From Propioniciclava sp. MC1595 (GTDB taxonomy: Bacteria; Actinomycetota; Actinomycetes; Propionibacteriales; Propionibacteriaceae), in the NCBI RefSeq assembly GCF_017569205.1, contig NZ_CP071870.1, forward strand, positions 744,001 through 808,000: a DNA stretch of 64,000 nt. The letters are read 5' to 3'. The stretch's first letter is position 1. The number at the start of each line of letters is the position of its first letter. Shown here one piece after another: positions 1 to 8,552 of this stretch. Below the pieces are notes generated by a model. The model had not been told where the DNA came from and searched no databases. It saw only the letters and a program-made list of their open reading frames with translations. A program made the translations under genes and the position numbers.

Positions 1-33
1 CTTCCCCTGAGCGGTCCGGCGAAATGAGGTGCC

Positions 34-787
<754 letters not shown>

Positions 788-790
<3 letters not shown>

Positions 791-850
791 TCTCGGCGCG
801 GCACAGGCTTCTACTACCGCTACGTCGGAGAGCCGTCGTGAGTTCACTGG
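788..850 (+). repeat. 63-bp copy of the 3' end of the AlbA_2 gene
   Basis: This stretch repeats 8119-8182 with about two mismatches. It encodes the same C-terminal residues ([13 protein letters not shown]), the stop codon and about 12 bases beyond it. In the other copy these are the true end of the ATP-binding protein gene 6413-8173; here they are joined out of frame to the glucosidase fragment. A second AlbA_2-type gene probably once ended here and was deleted together with most of the glucosidase. Confidence 0.85.
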
Positions 851-931
851 TGCGTTCACTTGGCGGAAGGCCGGTGCCCCGGAGCTCCCCTGCGGTCGGT
901 GCTACCGAGCGTTCCCCTCGCATCGGCGGTG

Positions 932-1130
932 CTATCCCCGATTCCCCACGTATTCCCCACGGCAAGGTGACGAAGTGGCAATCCATCTGCATAAGTCCTT
1001 GTCAGGGGGTCGTTATCGGCTGACAGAAGAGAGCTTCAACTCCTCTCTCGCGCACAAAATGTGCCTCTGACTAGGGCAAATACAGGAAATCGGCGGGAGG
1101 TGAAAACCTCTCGCCGATTCTCTGTTTCTG
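932..1130 (+). repeat. Dispersed structured element, copy A
   Basis: Complete copy of a non-coding element found four times in the first 20 kb. In order it holds TTCCCCAC boxes at 942-949 and 953-960 (11 bp apart), a conserved ~60-base stretch containing AAGGTGACGAAGTGGCAATC and CTTGTCAGGGG, the near-invariant CTTCAACTCCTCTCTCGCGC at about 1034-1053, and a 19-bp stem (1082-1100 with 1107-1125, loop TGAAAA). No T-run follows the stem, so it is not a standard terminator. A further TTCCCCAC lies near 1225, just before the IS256 element. Function unknown; a recombination site or a structured RNA are the leading options. Confidence 0.85.
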
Positions 1131-1236
1131 GGGTTGGATTCTCTCGTGGCAAGCGGCGATGCCGGGGTGGAGTGGTCCGGGGGACTGTCGGGAGAGGGGT
1201 CTCGTGCCGGGTTGGTGGGGCTGATTCCCCACGGGT

Positions 1237-2636
1237 GGGTCTGTCAAACGAACGGTGTAACTGGGTTGTGTTGTCATGCTGGTCTGGGGCTGCTGAGGCG
1301 GCCGTCGAATCGGATGTCGAAAGCGTTGAGGGCTTCCTTCCATCTCTGGGTCCAGCGGGCCCTGCCTTTGCCTGTGGGGTCGAGCGCCATGACGGCGAGG
1401 TAGACGCACTTGAGCGCGGCCTGCTCGTTGGGGAAGTGACCGCGGGCTCGGACGGCCTTGCGGATGCGGGCGTTGACCGACTCGATCGCATTCGTGGTGC
1501 ACACGATGCGTCGGATCTCGCGGTCGAAGCCGAGGAACGGGACGAACTCGGCCCAGGCGTTCTCCCACAACCGCACGATTGCCGGGTACTTGTCGCCCCA
1601 CGCTTCGGCGAACTCGAGGAATCGTTCCTCGGCCTCGGTGAGGGTCGCAGCCTGGTAGACAGGCTTCAAGGCCCGGGAGATGGCGTCCCAGTGCTGCCGG
1701 GCGGAGTACTTGAAGCTGTTGCGCATCAGGTGCACGATGCAGGTCTGCACGATCGTCTCCCTCCACACCGTGTTCACCGACTCGGGCAGCCCCTTGAGGC
1801 CGTCGCACACCACCATCAGGACGTCGTTCACGCCGCGGTTCTTGAGCTCCGTGAGGACCTGCAGCCAGTACTTGGCGCCTTCCCCACCATCTCCTGCCCA
1901 CAGGCCGAGGATGTCCCGGTTGCCCTCCGTCGTCACCGCAAGGGCGACGTAGATGGGCCGGTTGGCGACCTGGCCGTCTCGGACCTTGACGTGGATCGCG
2001 TCGATGAACACCACCGGGTAGACCGGGTCCAGGGGCCGGTTCTGCCACTCCAACATCCCGTCGAGCACATTGTCGGTGATCGTGGAGATCGTGGTCTTCG
2101 ACACCTCCGAGCCGTACACGTCGGCCAGGTGAGCGCTGATGTCGCCGTGGGTCATGCCGCGCGCCGACAGGGACAAGACGATGTCCTCGATCGACCCCAA
2201 CCGGCGCTGCCGCTTCGCGACGATCGTTGGTTCGAACGTTCCGGCACGGTCTCTGGGGACGCCGATGGTGACCGGGCCGGCCTTCGTCAGCACCGTCTTC
2301 GTCCGGGTGCCGTTGCGGGCGTTGCCGTCCGCAGAGGCGCCCTTGGTGTGTTTGTCGTAGCCGAGGTGGTCGGTGATCTCGCCTTCCAGCGCGGACTCCA
2401 GCACCAGTCGGGTCAACTCGGACAGCAGGCCGCCCTCCCCGTCGACCGACAGGCCCTGGCGTTGCGCGTCACCCACGAGCTGGGCGACCAGCCCCCGGTC
2501 CACCACCGGCGGCCGAGTCGCCTCCGTCATCACAGCCACTCCGGCTCCCTCCACCACAGCCGCTGGGGCCGTCTCAACCTGCCTGCTCATCGTGTTCCTC
2601 CTTGATCGGAGTTACACCGTTGACCGTACAGTCCCG
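1237..2636 (-). mobile_element. IS256-family insertion sequence, complete
   Basis: About 1.4 kb bounded by imperfect inverted ends: GGGTCTGTC...AACGGTGTAACT on the left, and on the right a stretch whose complement reads GGGACTGTA...CAACGGTGTAACT. One transposase gene fills it. The 8 bases on each side (CCACGGGT and GGCAGGCC) do not match, so no target duplication is seen; this suggests rearrangement after insertion or deletion at one flank. The left flank is the downstream TTCCCCAC box of repeat copy A. Confidence 0.85.
1274..2590 (-). CDS. IS256-family transposase (mutator type)
   Basis: A 438-residue DDE transposase of the IS256/mutator family. Typical features are the LVLESALEGEITDHLGYDKH region near residue 70, VVFIDAIHVKVRDG carrying the first catalytic Asp, VVCDGLKGLPESV with the second, and the C-terminal TTNAIESVNARIRKAVRARG with the Glu. 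The length is within the family's usual 400-440 residues and I see no frameshift, so the element is probably still active. It is read on the minus strand from ATG 2590. Confidence 0.95.
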   Translation of the reverse strand: MSRQVETAPAAVVEGAGVAVMTEATRPPVVDRGLVAQLVGDAQRQGLSVDGEGGLLSELTRLVLESALEGEITDHLGYDKHTKGASADGNARNGTRTKTVLTKAGPVTIGVPRDRAGTFEPTIVAKRQRRLGSIEDIVLSLSARGMTHGDISAHLADVYGSEVSKTTISTITDNVLDGMLEWQNRPLDPVYPVVFIDAIHVKVRDGQVANRPIYVALAVTTEGNRDILGLWAGDGGEGAKYWLQVLTELKNRGVNDVLMVVCDGLKGLPESVNTVWRETIVQTCIVHLMRNSFKYSARQHWDAISRALKPVYQAATLTEAEERFLEFAEAWGDKYPAIVRLWENAWAEFVPFLGFDREIRRIVCTTNAIESVNARIRKAVRARGHFPNEQAALKCVYLAVMALDPTGKGRARWTQRWKEALNAFDIRFDGRLSSPRPA

Positions 2637-2688
2637 GCAGGCCCTATCGGTCTTGGCTTGTCAAGCAGCTGGAAAGTTTGGATGTTCC

Positions 2689-3057
2689 ATGTTTGCGCTC
2701 GTTACCGTTCATGCTCTCAACCTCACGAAGAAGTACAGTAACCGGGAAGCGCAGAACGCAATTAGGCACTTCTTGTGGGTCGCGGGGCTGTCTCTGGTGA
2801 TGGGGCGCGATCATGCCAGGAGTATCGCGGCGGCGCATGAATTCGGGCTGCTCAATTTCGCTGAGAATAGGGCTGACAGTCGCAGAGACAGGGCGAACAA
2901 TGCCTTCACGCTCACCTGGATGAAGAACAAGTATGGGAACCGCAGGGTCGCCATTTCCGGAGTGTATTCGTACATGCTGAGCCTCAGGAAGACGGCGGAA
3001 CGACTATTTAATGAAGGGAAGTTCACGTGCGTCAAGGCATGCGGAAGAGCCTCGTAG
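2689..3057 (+). CDS. Possible polymorphic-toxin-type domain protein, probably N-truncated
   Basis: A small protein (122 residues from ATG 2689) of lower GC than its neighbours. It contains EAQNAIRHFLWVAGLSLVMG, then AAAHEFG and DSRRDRANNAF. This order (N-A-x-R-H-x-x-W, then H-E, then D-x-x-x-D-x-x-N-N) resembles the DUF6973-type domain seen at the C-terminus of secreted toxins; the assignment is tentative. The same frame stays open back to the IS256 end at 2636, so the gene may be the surviving C-terminal end of a longer protein cut by the IS. The next gene is a lipoprotein overlapping it by 31 bases, an arrangement seen in toxin-immunity pairs. No strong ribosome site was found for ATG 2689. 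Confidence 0.45.
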   Translation: MFALVTVHALNLTKKYSNREAQNAIRHFLWVAGLSLVMGRDHARSIAAAHEFGLLNFAENRADSRRDRANNAFTLTWMKNKYGNRRVAISGVYSYMLSLRKTAERLFNEGKFTCVKACGRAS

Positions 3058-3404
3058 TCTGGCTGGTAGTCGTTTTCGGGGGAGGTGCTCTCACGGGATG
3101 TATTCAAGACCCTACATGTTCTCCCGCGGGTCGTTCGCGGATGAACGCCGCGATCGTGGAGCTGTTGCAGATATCCCCTGGGCAAGTGGGATACCTGAGT
3201 ACGCCGGATTGTGATTCCGGTGCTAGCCTCAGCGCCACTCTTGAGTTGCAGATTTCCTGGGAGGAACTCATGTCCCGGCTTTCTGATAGATGTCGCGCGG
3301 AGGGCGAAGAGGCCGCATGTCTGTTGGGCGATGAGGAGTTCACTGTGTACCTCCATTCTGAGCTAGAGTCAGGCGTCGAGGTTACTATCTTCGAGGCGGA
3401 GTGA
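3027..3404 (+). CDS. Small predicted lipoprotein, candidate immunity protein
   Basis: A 125-residue protein with a clear lipoprotein signal: MRQGMRKS, a hydrophobic run (LVVWLVVVFGGGA) and a lipobox LTGC, so it should be anchored outside the membrane. After the anchor there are four further cysteines (Cys at DPTC, PDC, DRC and AAC) that could form disulphides, and an acidic C-terminus ending VEVTIFEAE. The GTG start at 3027 has AAGGGA eight bases upstream. It overlaps the preceding toxin-like gene, which fits co-expression. A membrane-anchored immunity role is inferred from context only; no family is recognised. Confidence 0.6.
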   Translation: MRQGMRKSLVVWLVVVFGGGALTGCIQDPTCSPAGRSRMNAAIVELLQISPGQVGYLSTPDCDSGASLSATLELQISWEELMSRLSDRCRAEGEEAACLLGDEEFTVYLHSELESGVEVTIFEAE

Positions 3405-3456
3405 TGTTCGGCGTTTGTCTCACTGATGCGGAACTGGCTGCCGCAACCGGGGTTTC

Positions 3457-3645
3457 TGCACGAGTAGGTGACAACCGATCTGTGGAGTCGTGAGGCCCTG
3501 CGGGGAGGATGCGCACCCTGCCGAATACCCATCCAAGAGAGTTTCGCGACGATTTCGTGGCCGTGGCCCGCAAGGGCGATGCGTCGATCGCTCAGATCTC
3601 GAAGGGCCTTCGGGATCAGTGAGTCCCCGTCCGGGTGTCATCGGC
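3457..3645 (+). pseudogene. IS3-family orfA 5'-end remnant
   Basis: This stretch matches the left end and start of orfA of the complete IS3 element at 41041-42293. Shared features are the end sequence TGCACGAGTAGGTGACAACC and the coding start corresponding to HPREF-DD-VAVARKGEA-IAQI. It is diverged and shifted in frame, and stops after about 60 codons. It shows that a related IS once sat here and decayed. Confidence 0.75.
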
Positions 3646-4108
3646 CGCGATCGGGCGGGCACTCGCACGTTCAGGGTGTGGATTACTGGCTCTTATAACT
3701 TGAGCGTGGGGTCATAGTTGGAGTCCGCCGGCGATGAGGAGCATTCTGATCTGACCGGAGTTACACAACTCGTCGCTGATTTAGGAACTGGATGGGTGCC
3801 CTGGAATTGTCTGAGCGTCTACCGAGACTATGACATCGCCGTACGCAAGGTTCGTCGGCGTCACCGCGACATTGGATGGTGTGGCGGCCTGACGTGCTCC
3901 AAACTACCGTCATGCCGCGGTTGGGAGATGATAAACCATTCACAATGTCTGGTACAAGACCACGGAAACCGCCCTCTACTGAAAGAACGGGGTCAGATTC
4001 TATTACAGTGTGACAGGGTATAGCTATCAGGGAGGGTTCTACTCATGACAACGGATCAGTCGCACCTGACCTGTGGTGAACTAGCTAGCTCGCCTAGCGA
4101 GCGCGGCA
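3646..4108 (+). other. Stretch without a convincing gene, degraded
   Basis: Open frames here change every 50-100 bases. One frame ends in a peptide-like tail (YYSVTGYSYQGGFYS then stop near 4049), preceded in the same frame by WYKTTETALY and a stop. That looks like the end of a small secreted protein broken by a point change. GC is lower than in the flanks. I see no RNA gene or IS end. Confidence 0.35.
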
Positions 4109-4447
4109 GTGGCTATGGGCAGTCTCGTTTACTCGCAGTTTGAAGATGACCTCATAGTGCTAGGTATCGCCGTTGTTCTCTCGTTCGCCAGCTGGCTGTG
4201 GGTGAAGAGCGCGGGATCTGTCCCAGTCGACGTGCCAATGACTGCACAGATTCTGGGAGCAGTGGTGTTGTTTGGCGTCGGTCTGTACGTTGGTTCGCTT
4301 GAGGTGGAAGGCTACGTGGCCTTGCTTGCCAGTGCAGGCTACGGGCTCTCGATCTTTTTGGTCCTCGGGTTGTTGTGGAGGGCGGCGAAGCGCAGGTCCA
4401 CGATGACAGACCGCCAGCCCCCAGGTGCTGACCGATCACAGTTCTAG
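4109..4447 (+). CDS. Small membrane protein, unknown function
   Basis: A 112-residue protein with three predicted membrane spans: IVLGIAVVLSFASWLWV, AQILGAVVLFGVGLYVG and GYGLSIFLVLGLLW. A basic, probably cytoplasmic tail (RAAKRRSTMTDRQ) follows, which suggests an outside-N, inside-C arrangement. The start could be GTG 4109 or ATG 4115; neither has a good ribosome site. I do not recognise a family. Regular hydrophobic periodicity and a single unbroken frame support it being real, but the neighbouring DNA is degraded on both sides and it may be non-functional. Confidence 0.45.
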   Translation: MAMGSLVYSQFEDDLIVLGIAVVLSFASWLWVKSAGSVPVDVPMTAQILGAVVLFGVGLYVGSLEVEGYVALLASAGYGLSIFLVLGLLWRAAKRRSTMTDRQPPGADRSQF

Positions 4448-4738
4448 CAGTGCCAGCCAGTGGGCAAGCAGGAAGAGATGCGGCCAGATCTGCCAGCCAG
4501 ACCGCGTCAGCAATGTCGGGCTTGCGGCCGGGCCTTGCTGCGCCTCTCGAAGCAATCCGATCTGACGTCTGCGTGGCGTGAGGTCGGCGATCGGTGCAGT
4601 CTGTCCCGCGCATCCGACCTGCCCTCACGCGTCTCCTCCACCTATGTCGTGTGTGGCGAACGAGCGGCGGTTACTACATCGGATTATGCAGAGAATCCGA
4701 TGTATTGAGCGTCGGCTGCCCGACGGCGAGTGGCCATA

Positions 4739-4982
4739 ACCGCCGCGGCCCGAGTTCCGCGCGTGTGAACCTGCCGACCTCGGTCAAGTCACCCAGGGCG
4801 AGGAGGCGGAGGACCCCCTTGATCTGACGCCGAGGTGGTTCAGGGGGGTGATGATCGCGGTCATCGGTCCCACAGGCGGCGCTGCCTTGATCTGCCCCAC
4901 ATGGGGGCCGCGCGCGGTCGGCGGCGACGCTGTCCCCCAACAGGGGAATGCATTCGTTATGTGGGATGGCTGGCTTGTGTGA
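4739..4982 (+). pseudogene. Possible C-terminal gene remnant
   Basis: An open frame of about 78 codons without an upstream start, ending GNAFVMWDGWLV then stop. It includes GVMIAVIGPTGGAALICP, and the composition looks coding rather than random. An internal GTG-ATG pair at about 4847 would give only a 45-residue product. No family is recognised. The rest of 4448-5114 shows nothing I can support. Confidence 0.25.
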
Positions 4983-5114
4983 CCGTCAGGCCGGAGGCCG
5001 CGACGCTGCGAGATTGGAGGCCGGGGCAGTGAGTTCGACTTCCACTTCGACCCGAACCTCGTCGGCGTCCGCGGCACGCTGGCTCTTACCGATTCATGTT
5101 TCTAGACATAGGCT

Positions 5115-5133
5115 GTTTCTCACGATGAGAAAC
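5115..5133 (+). promoter_or_regulatory. Palindromic operator over the start of the AbiEi-like gene
   Basis: Perfect 8-bp inverted repeat GTTTCTCA-CGA-TGAGAAAC that contains the ATG start codon (5125). No ribosome site precedes the ATG, which fits a leaderless or near-leaderless transcript. Palindromes here are typical autoregulation sites of antitoxins; that role is inferred. Confidence 0.6.
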
Positions 5134-6198
5134 GGTAATGATTTGGAAACGACGATCCTGGAGGACGGCCGAGGTCGGGTCGCTGAGCTGCTTCCCCCCT
5201 CGTGGGAGGCGAACCTGACCGTCGGCGAGGGCAGGGGGGCGGGGGATTCGCTGTTGGTGTTGCGGGGGCCGGCCGGGGTGGGGGTGACGTACCTTGTCGA
5301 GGCCAAGCGGGCAGGTGCCATGCAACTGGCGAGTCTGGTCGCGACCCTTCGCGCGCGGCAGCAGGAGTCGGGCCTCCCGACGCTGTTGGTCTCCGACTAC
5401 ATCGGCCCCGCCACGCGCCGCGCCCTGACCGAGGCAGGGGTGAGTTACGCCGACGCGACGGGCTGGGTACGGCTGGTCTCGGAGGATCCGTTGATCCTCG
5501 TGACGGGTGAAGGCGCCAGTCGTTCTCCTCGGGCCCCTGAGAACACGGCCGTGGTCCGGATGAACGGGGTGGCCACCAACCGGGTTGTCCGGGGGCTGTC
5601 GGTAGGGGCGGTTCCCGTCGGTGTCCGAGGGTTGGCCTCGGCGGCTGGTGTGTCGCCGGGGTCGGTGTCGAAACTGCTGGCGACGTTGGCGGCGGAGGGG
5701 ATCGTCGATCGGGACGCGCGCGGCGCCGTGACGAACGTGCGACGCCGGTCGTTGGTGCGGCGCTGGGTGCAGGACTACGGGTACGCGACGACCAACCATG
5801 GCGTGGGGTACTTGCTCGCGCCGCGAGGGCTGGCCCAGGTCAGCGACCGGCTTGCCGAAAAGGAGGGTGTGGCGATCACGGGCTCGGCCGCGGCCCGCAG
5901 GCTGCTGCCACCGGACACAACGTCGGTTGTCCCGCTGCGGCTGCTCGCGCTGTATGCGGCGTCGCCCCGCAGGCTGGCCGAGCAGCTTGGTTTGGTGGAG
6001 GCCGACGCGTCGACCGCGAACGTGGTCATCGCCGCACCCCAGGATGAGCGGATCCTGCCCGGCCCTGGTGGGCCTGTCGCCCTTGCGCCCACCGCGCTGG
6101 TGGTGGCGGACCTGTTGACCCTGCCCGGTCGTTCGGACGCCGAGGCCGAGCAGTTGATGGACGCCCTGGCCGCGACCGACTCCTCGTGGAAGGAATGA
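5125..6198 (+). CDS. AbiEi-like antitoxin/transcriptional regulator
   Basis: A 357-residue protein of the type IV antitoxin-like group. Residues ~1-140 contain YLVEAKRAGAMQLASLVATL, LVSDYIGPATRRALTEAGVSY and DATGWVRL, a nuclease-fold-like domain found in such regulators. A helix-turn-helix follows at about 185-225 (RGLASAAGVSPGSVSKLLATL). The C-terminal part has the TGSAAARRLLP motif common in AbiEi relatives. ATG 5125 was chosen over upstream starts because homology begins at MRNGNDLE and the palindrome at 5115-5133 surrounds it. The next gene, one base downstream, starts like the nucleotidyltransferase partner but is truncated. In intact systems this protein silences the toxin gene by binding their common promoter. 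Confidence 0.75.
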   Translation: MRNGNDLETTILEDGRGRVAELLPPSWEANLTVGEGRGAGDSLLVLRGPAGVGVTYLVEAKRAGAMQLASLVATLRARQQESGLPTLLVSDYIGPATRRALTEAGVSYADATGWVRLVSEDPLILVTGEGASRSPRAPENTAVVRMNGVATNRVVRGLSVGAVPVGVRGLASAAGVSPGSVSKLLATLAAEGIVDRDARGAVTNVRRRSLVRRWVQDYGYATTNHGVGYLLAPRGLAQVSDRLAEKEGVAITGSAAARRLLPPDTTSVVPLRLLALYAASPRRLAEQLGLVEADASTANVVIAAPQDERILPGPGGPVALAPTALVVADLLTLPGRSDAEAEQLMDALAATDSSWKE

Positions 6199-6199
6199 C

Positions 6200-6340
6200 A
6201 TGGACGCCGTCGCCCCCGAGTACGTCGCCGCCCGCCGCGTCCTCGTCGACGCACTGGAGGCGCTGACGTACCAGCTCCCGAGCCTCATCCTGGTCGGCGC
6301 CCAGGCCGTCTACCACCACACAGGCATCTCTGGCTTATGA
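6200..6340 (+). pseudogene. Nucleotidyltransferase (AbiEii-like partner), 5' fragment
   Basis: Starts at ATG 6200, one base after the regulator's stop. It encodes MDAVAPEYVAARRVL...LILVGAQAVYHHTG, the usual opening of nucleotidyltransferase partners of AbiEi-type regulators, and then breaks off (ISGL stop). Only ~42 of roughly 250-300 expected residues remain and no nucleotide-binding aspartates survive. The regulator therefore has no functional partner here. Confidence 0.7.
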
Positions 6341-6412
6341 GGACTTGCACTTGCGCCGAATGGGTCATAAGTTTGAGGCGTCCAAAATTATGATCAGGGA
6401 GGGTGGGAGGCG

Positions 6413-8173
6413 ATGCCCATACTTTTCGGCGCTGATCCGATCCAGACTGAAGTGCAGGTCATCCTTGCGGCCCTGGCCGACGGGAAGGGCATCGATCACG
6501 GCGTGGAGCGGCAGTATGTGGACCTCAAGGAGGAGCATGGACGCCGTGATCGCCAGGGCGGCATCGGGCCCAGTAGTCCCCGCAATCAGGAGGCCGCGCA
6601 GGAGCTTGCGGCGGCGGCAGCCTGCATGGCGAATACGCCCGGTGGTGGCGCGCTGATCGTCGGGGTGTCTGACGACGGCCAGTTAGTCGGGACCGATCTG
6701 GAGGCCGAGTGGTTGCGGCACCGCATGTGGGAGTTGTCGGGCAAGGCCTTGACGGTGGACGTCGCGATCCAGGAGGTCTCGGGTCGGCGGCTTCTGGTGC
6801 TGCGTGCCCCTCAAGCTCTGGAGCCCATCCGTGTCAATGGGAAGATCCGTTGGCGGGTGGGGACCAATTGCGTCGAGATTGACGCTCACACCTGGCATGC
6901 GCGTCGTATGGCCGATCTCAACTTCGACTGGTCGAGCGAGGAATCCAGCGTCCCTGTCGAGGCGGCCCGTCCGGCTGCTCTGGAGTTGGCGCGCGAGTTG
7001 CTGCGCGCCTCGGGGGAGGATCATTCGGAGGAGTTGGCTGCCGACACCGACAGGAGCTTGCTGAGGCGGCTCAATGTGGTGTCCCCGGGAGGTCGGCTGA
7101 CCAATGCGGGTGTGATTGCCTTCGTGGGGCGCGGGGATCCCTGTCTCGACTATGTGCGACGTGCTCAGACGGGAGGTGATTCGCTGAGCCGACTCCGCAG
7201 GCCGGATCGGTCTCTGATCGAGGAGTTGGTAGAGGTCTTCCAGGCCGTCGATGCCAACACGCCCACGATCCACGTTCAGCACGGCCTGGTGATCGGGCAG
7301 CAGCGTGAGATCCCTCGGCGCGCCGCGCGTGAAGCGATCGTCAACGGTGTCGCGCACCGCGAGTGGGGCGTCTCGGAGCCGACTCTGGTGGAGCACGTGG
7401 GCCGGCTCCTGCGAGTGACCAGCCCCGGCGGGTTCATCGGAGGCGTCACAACGGACAACATCATTACCCACCCGTCGCGCTCCCGGAACCGGGCCCTCGC
7501 CGAACTGCTCGCGGCACTGCGGGTCGCCGAACGCGAGGGGATCGGCGTTGATCGCATGGTCGCCGACATGGTCAGCGTCGGGCATCCCGCGCCAGTGATC
7601 GAGGAGGTCCCGGGCCCTTACGTCCGGGCCGAACTCATCGGCGACGATCTGGACGTCGGCTGGATCCAGTGGCTTCACTCCATCGACCCGGCCAACGAGG
7701 CCGACGACCTGAACTCCCTGCTGATCCTGCGGCAGTTGGTGGAGACCGGCTGGATCGACCCACTGCGGGCGGCGACGACGATCCAGGACACCGTCTCGGC
7801 GGCATCAGGTGCGCTCGCCAAGCTGTCCAGGGCCTCGATCGTGGGTGCGCCGATCGTTGAGACGATCATCGGAAGCCCTGACGGCACGGACCCGGTGTGG
7901 CGGCTCAGTCACGCTGGTGCCGATCTGCTGCGTCGCCTCGACGGGCAGGTGAACCGGACCCGCATGTGGCCGAGCCGCGAACGAGTCGCGGCCTCCTATG
8001 CCAAGGCCCGCGGACGGATCAGTTCCACCGAGTTGGCGAGCCTCGTCGGTGCCTACGCGAGCAACGTCGGCACGGTCCTCAAACGATTGGAAGAAGACGG
8101 CGTCCTGGCCCCGTCCCGTGCCTCCCGGCGCGGCACAGGCTTCTACTACCGCTACATCGGAGAGCCGTCGTGA
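6413..8173 (+). CDS. AlbA_2/Schlafen-type ATP-binding protein with winged helix
   Basis: A 586-residue protein. The N-terminal third has the AlbA_2 (Schlafen-like) domain, NTPGGGALIVGVSDDGQLVG and RWRVGTNCVEID. The middle has a histidine-kinase-like ATPase segment (AIVNGVAHREWGV, VTSPGGFIGGV, SRNRALAELL, EREGIGVDRM). The C-terminus ends in a winged helix (SSTELASLVGAYASNVGTVLKRLEEDG). Such proteins are usually annotated as transcriptional regulators or RecG-like proteins and are common in defence islands; the biochemical role here is unknown. AGGGAGGGTGGGAGG precedes ATG 6413, and TCATAA/TTATGA arms at 6365-6393 may be an operator. Its last ~63 bases recur at 788-850. Confidence 0.75.
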   Translation: MPILFGADPIQTEVQVILAALADGKGIDHGVERQYVDLKEEHGRRDRQGGIGPSSPRNQEAAQELAAAAACMANTPGGGALIVGVSDDGQLVGTDLEAEWLRHRMWELSGKALTVDVAIQEVSGRRLLVLRAPQALEPIRVNGKIRWRVGTNCVEIDAHTWHARRMADLNFDWSSEESSVPVEAARPAALELARELLRASGEDHSEELAADTDRSLLRRLNVVSPGGRLTNAGVIAFVGRGDPCLDYVRRAQTGGDSLSRLRRPDRSLIEELVEVFQAVDANTPTIHVQHGLVIGQQREIPRRAAREAIVNGVAHREWGVSEPTLVEHVGRLLRVTSPGGFIGGVTTDNIITHPSRSRNRALAELLAALRVAEREGIGVDRMVADMVSVGHPAPVIEEVPGPYVRAELIGDDLDVGWIQWLHSIDPANEADDLNSLLILRQLVETGWIDPLRAATTIQDTVSAASGALAKLSRASIVGAPIVETIIGSPDGTDPVWRLSHAGADLLRRLDGQVNRTRMWPSRERVAASYAKARGRISSTELASLVGAYASNVGTVLKRLEEDGVLAPSRASRRGTGFYYRYIGEPS

Positions 8174-8274
8174 GTTCACTGGATTGACAGGCGAGAATGC
8201 GGCTCTGACACGACGCGCGCTCCGAAGGCTGGCGCGACGCTACCCCGACGCGCCGGGGCTCGAGATGCGGGGAC

Positions 8275-8433
8275 ATGCGCGCCATCTGGAACGGCACGAT
8301 CATTGCCGAGAGTGACGCCACGGTGGTCGTCGAAGGCAATCACTACTTCCCGGCGGACTCCGTTCGGTGCACGTTACTGGCACCGACCGGAACCCGGACG
8401 CGGTGCCCGTGGAAGGGCGAGGCCACCCAGTGA
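8275..8433 (+). pseudogene. DUF427 protein, C-terminally truncated
   Basis: Encodes 52 residues from MRAIWNGTIIAESD through VVEGNHYFPADSVR to CPWKGEATQ, then stop. This is the recognisable first half of the DUF427 fold, normally 90-120 residues and continuing after CPWKGEA. The second half is absent, so the fold is probably incomplete. The frame has no internal break. Upstream, 8183-8274 holds nothing else I can identify. Confidence 0.75.
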
Positions 8434-8552
8434 TGCCTCAGTTCTGCGCCAATGGCGTGATTGCCGGCGACCGATCACTTGGTTGCGCCGATTAACCTTG
8501 GGCAAAGCACGCCCCAGGCACCTAAGCGGCAGCCCGAGCACTGGGAGGCGCG

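Noticed and set aside
932-1130. Treating the repeated hairpin as an ordinary rho-independent terminator
   Set aside because: No T-run follows the stem in any copy, the sequence before it is more conserved than the stem, and copies do not consistently follow a gene end at a fixed distance.
1061-2605. 514-codon plus-strand frame across the IS256 element
   Set aside because: It lies opposite a clear IS256 transposase with all catalytic motifs and has no protein-like pattern.
3718-4023. 101-codon frame as a gene
   Set aside because: No ribosome site or homology, and parts of a different frame look more protein-like, so I describe the stretch as degraded instead.
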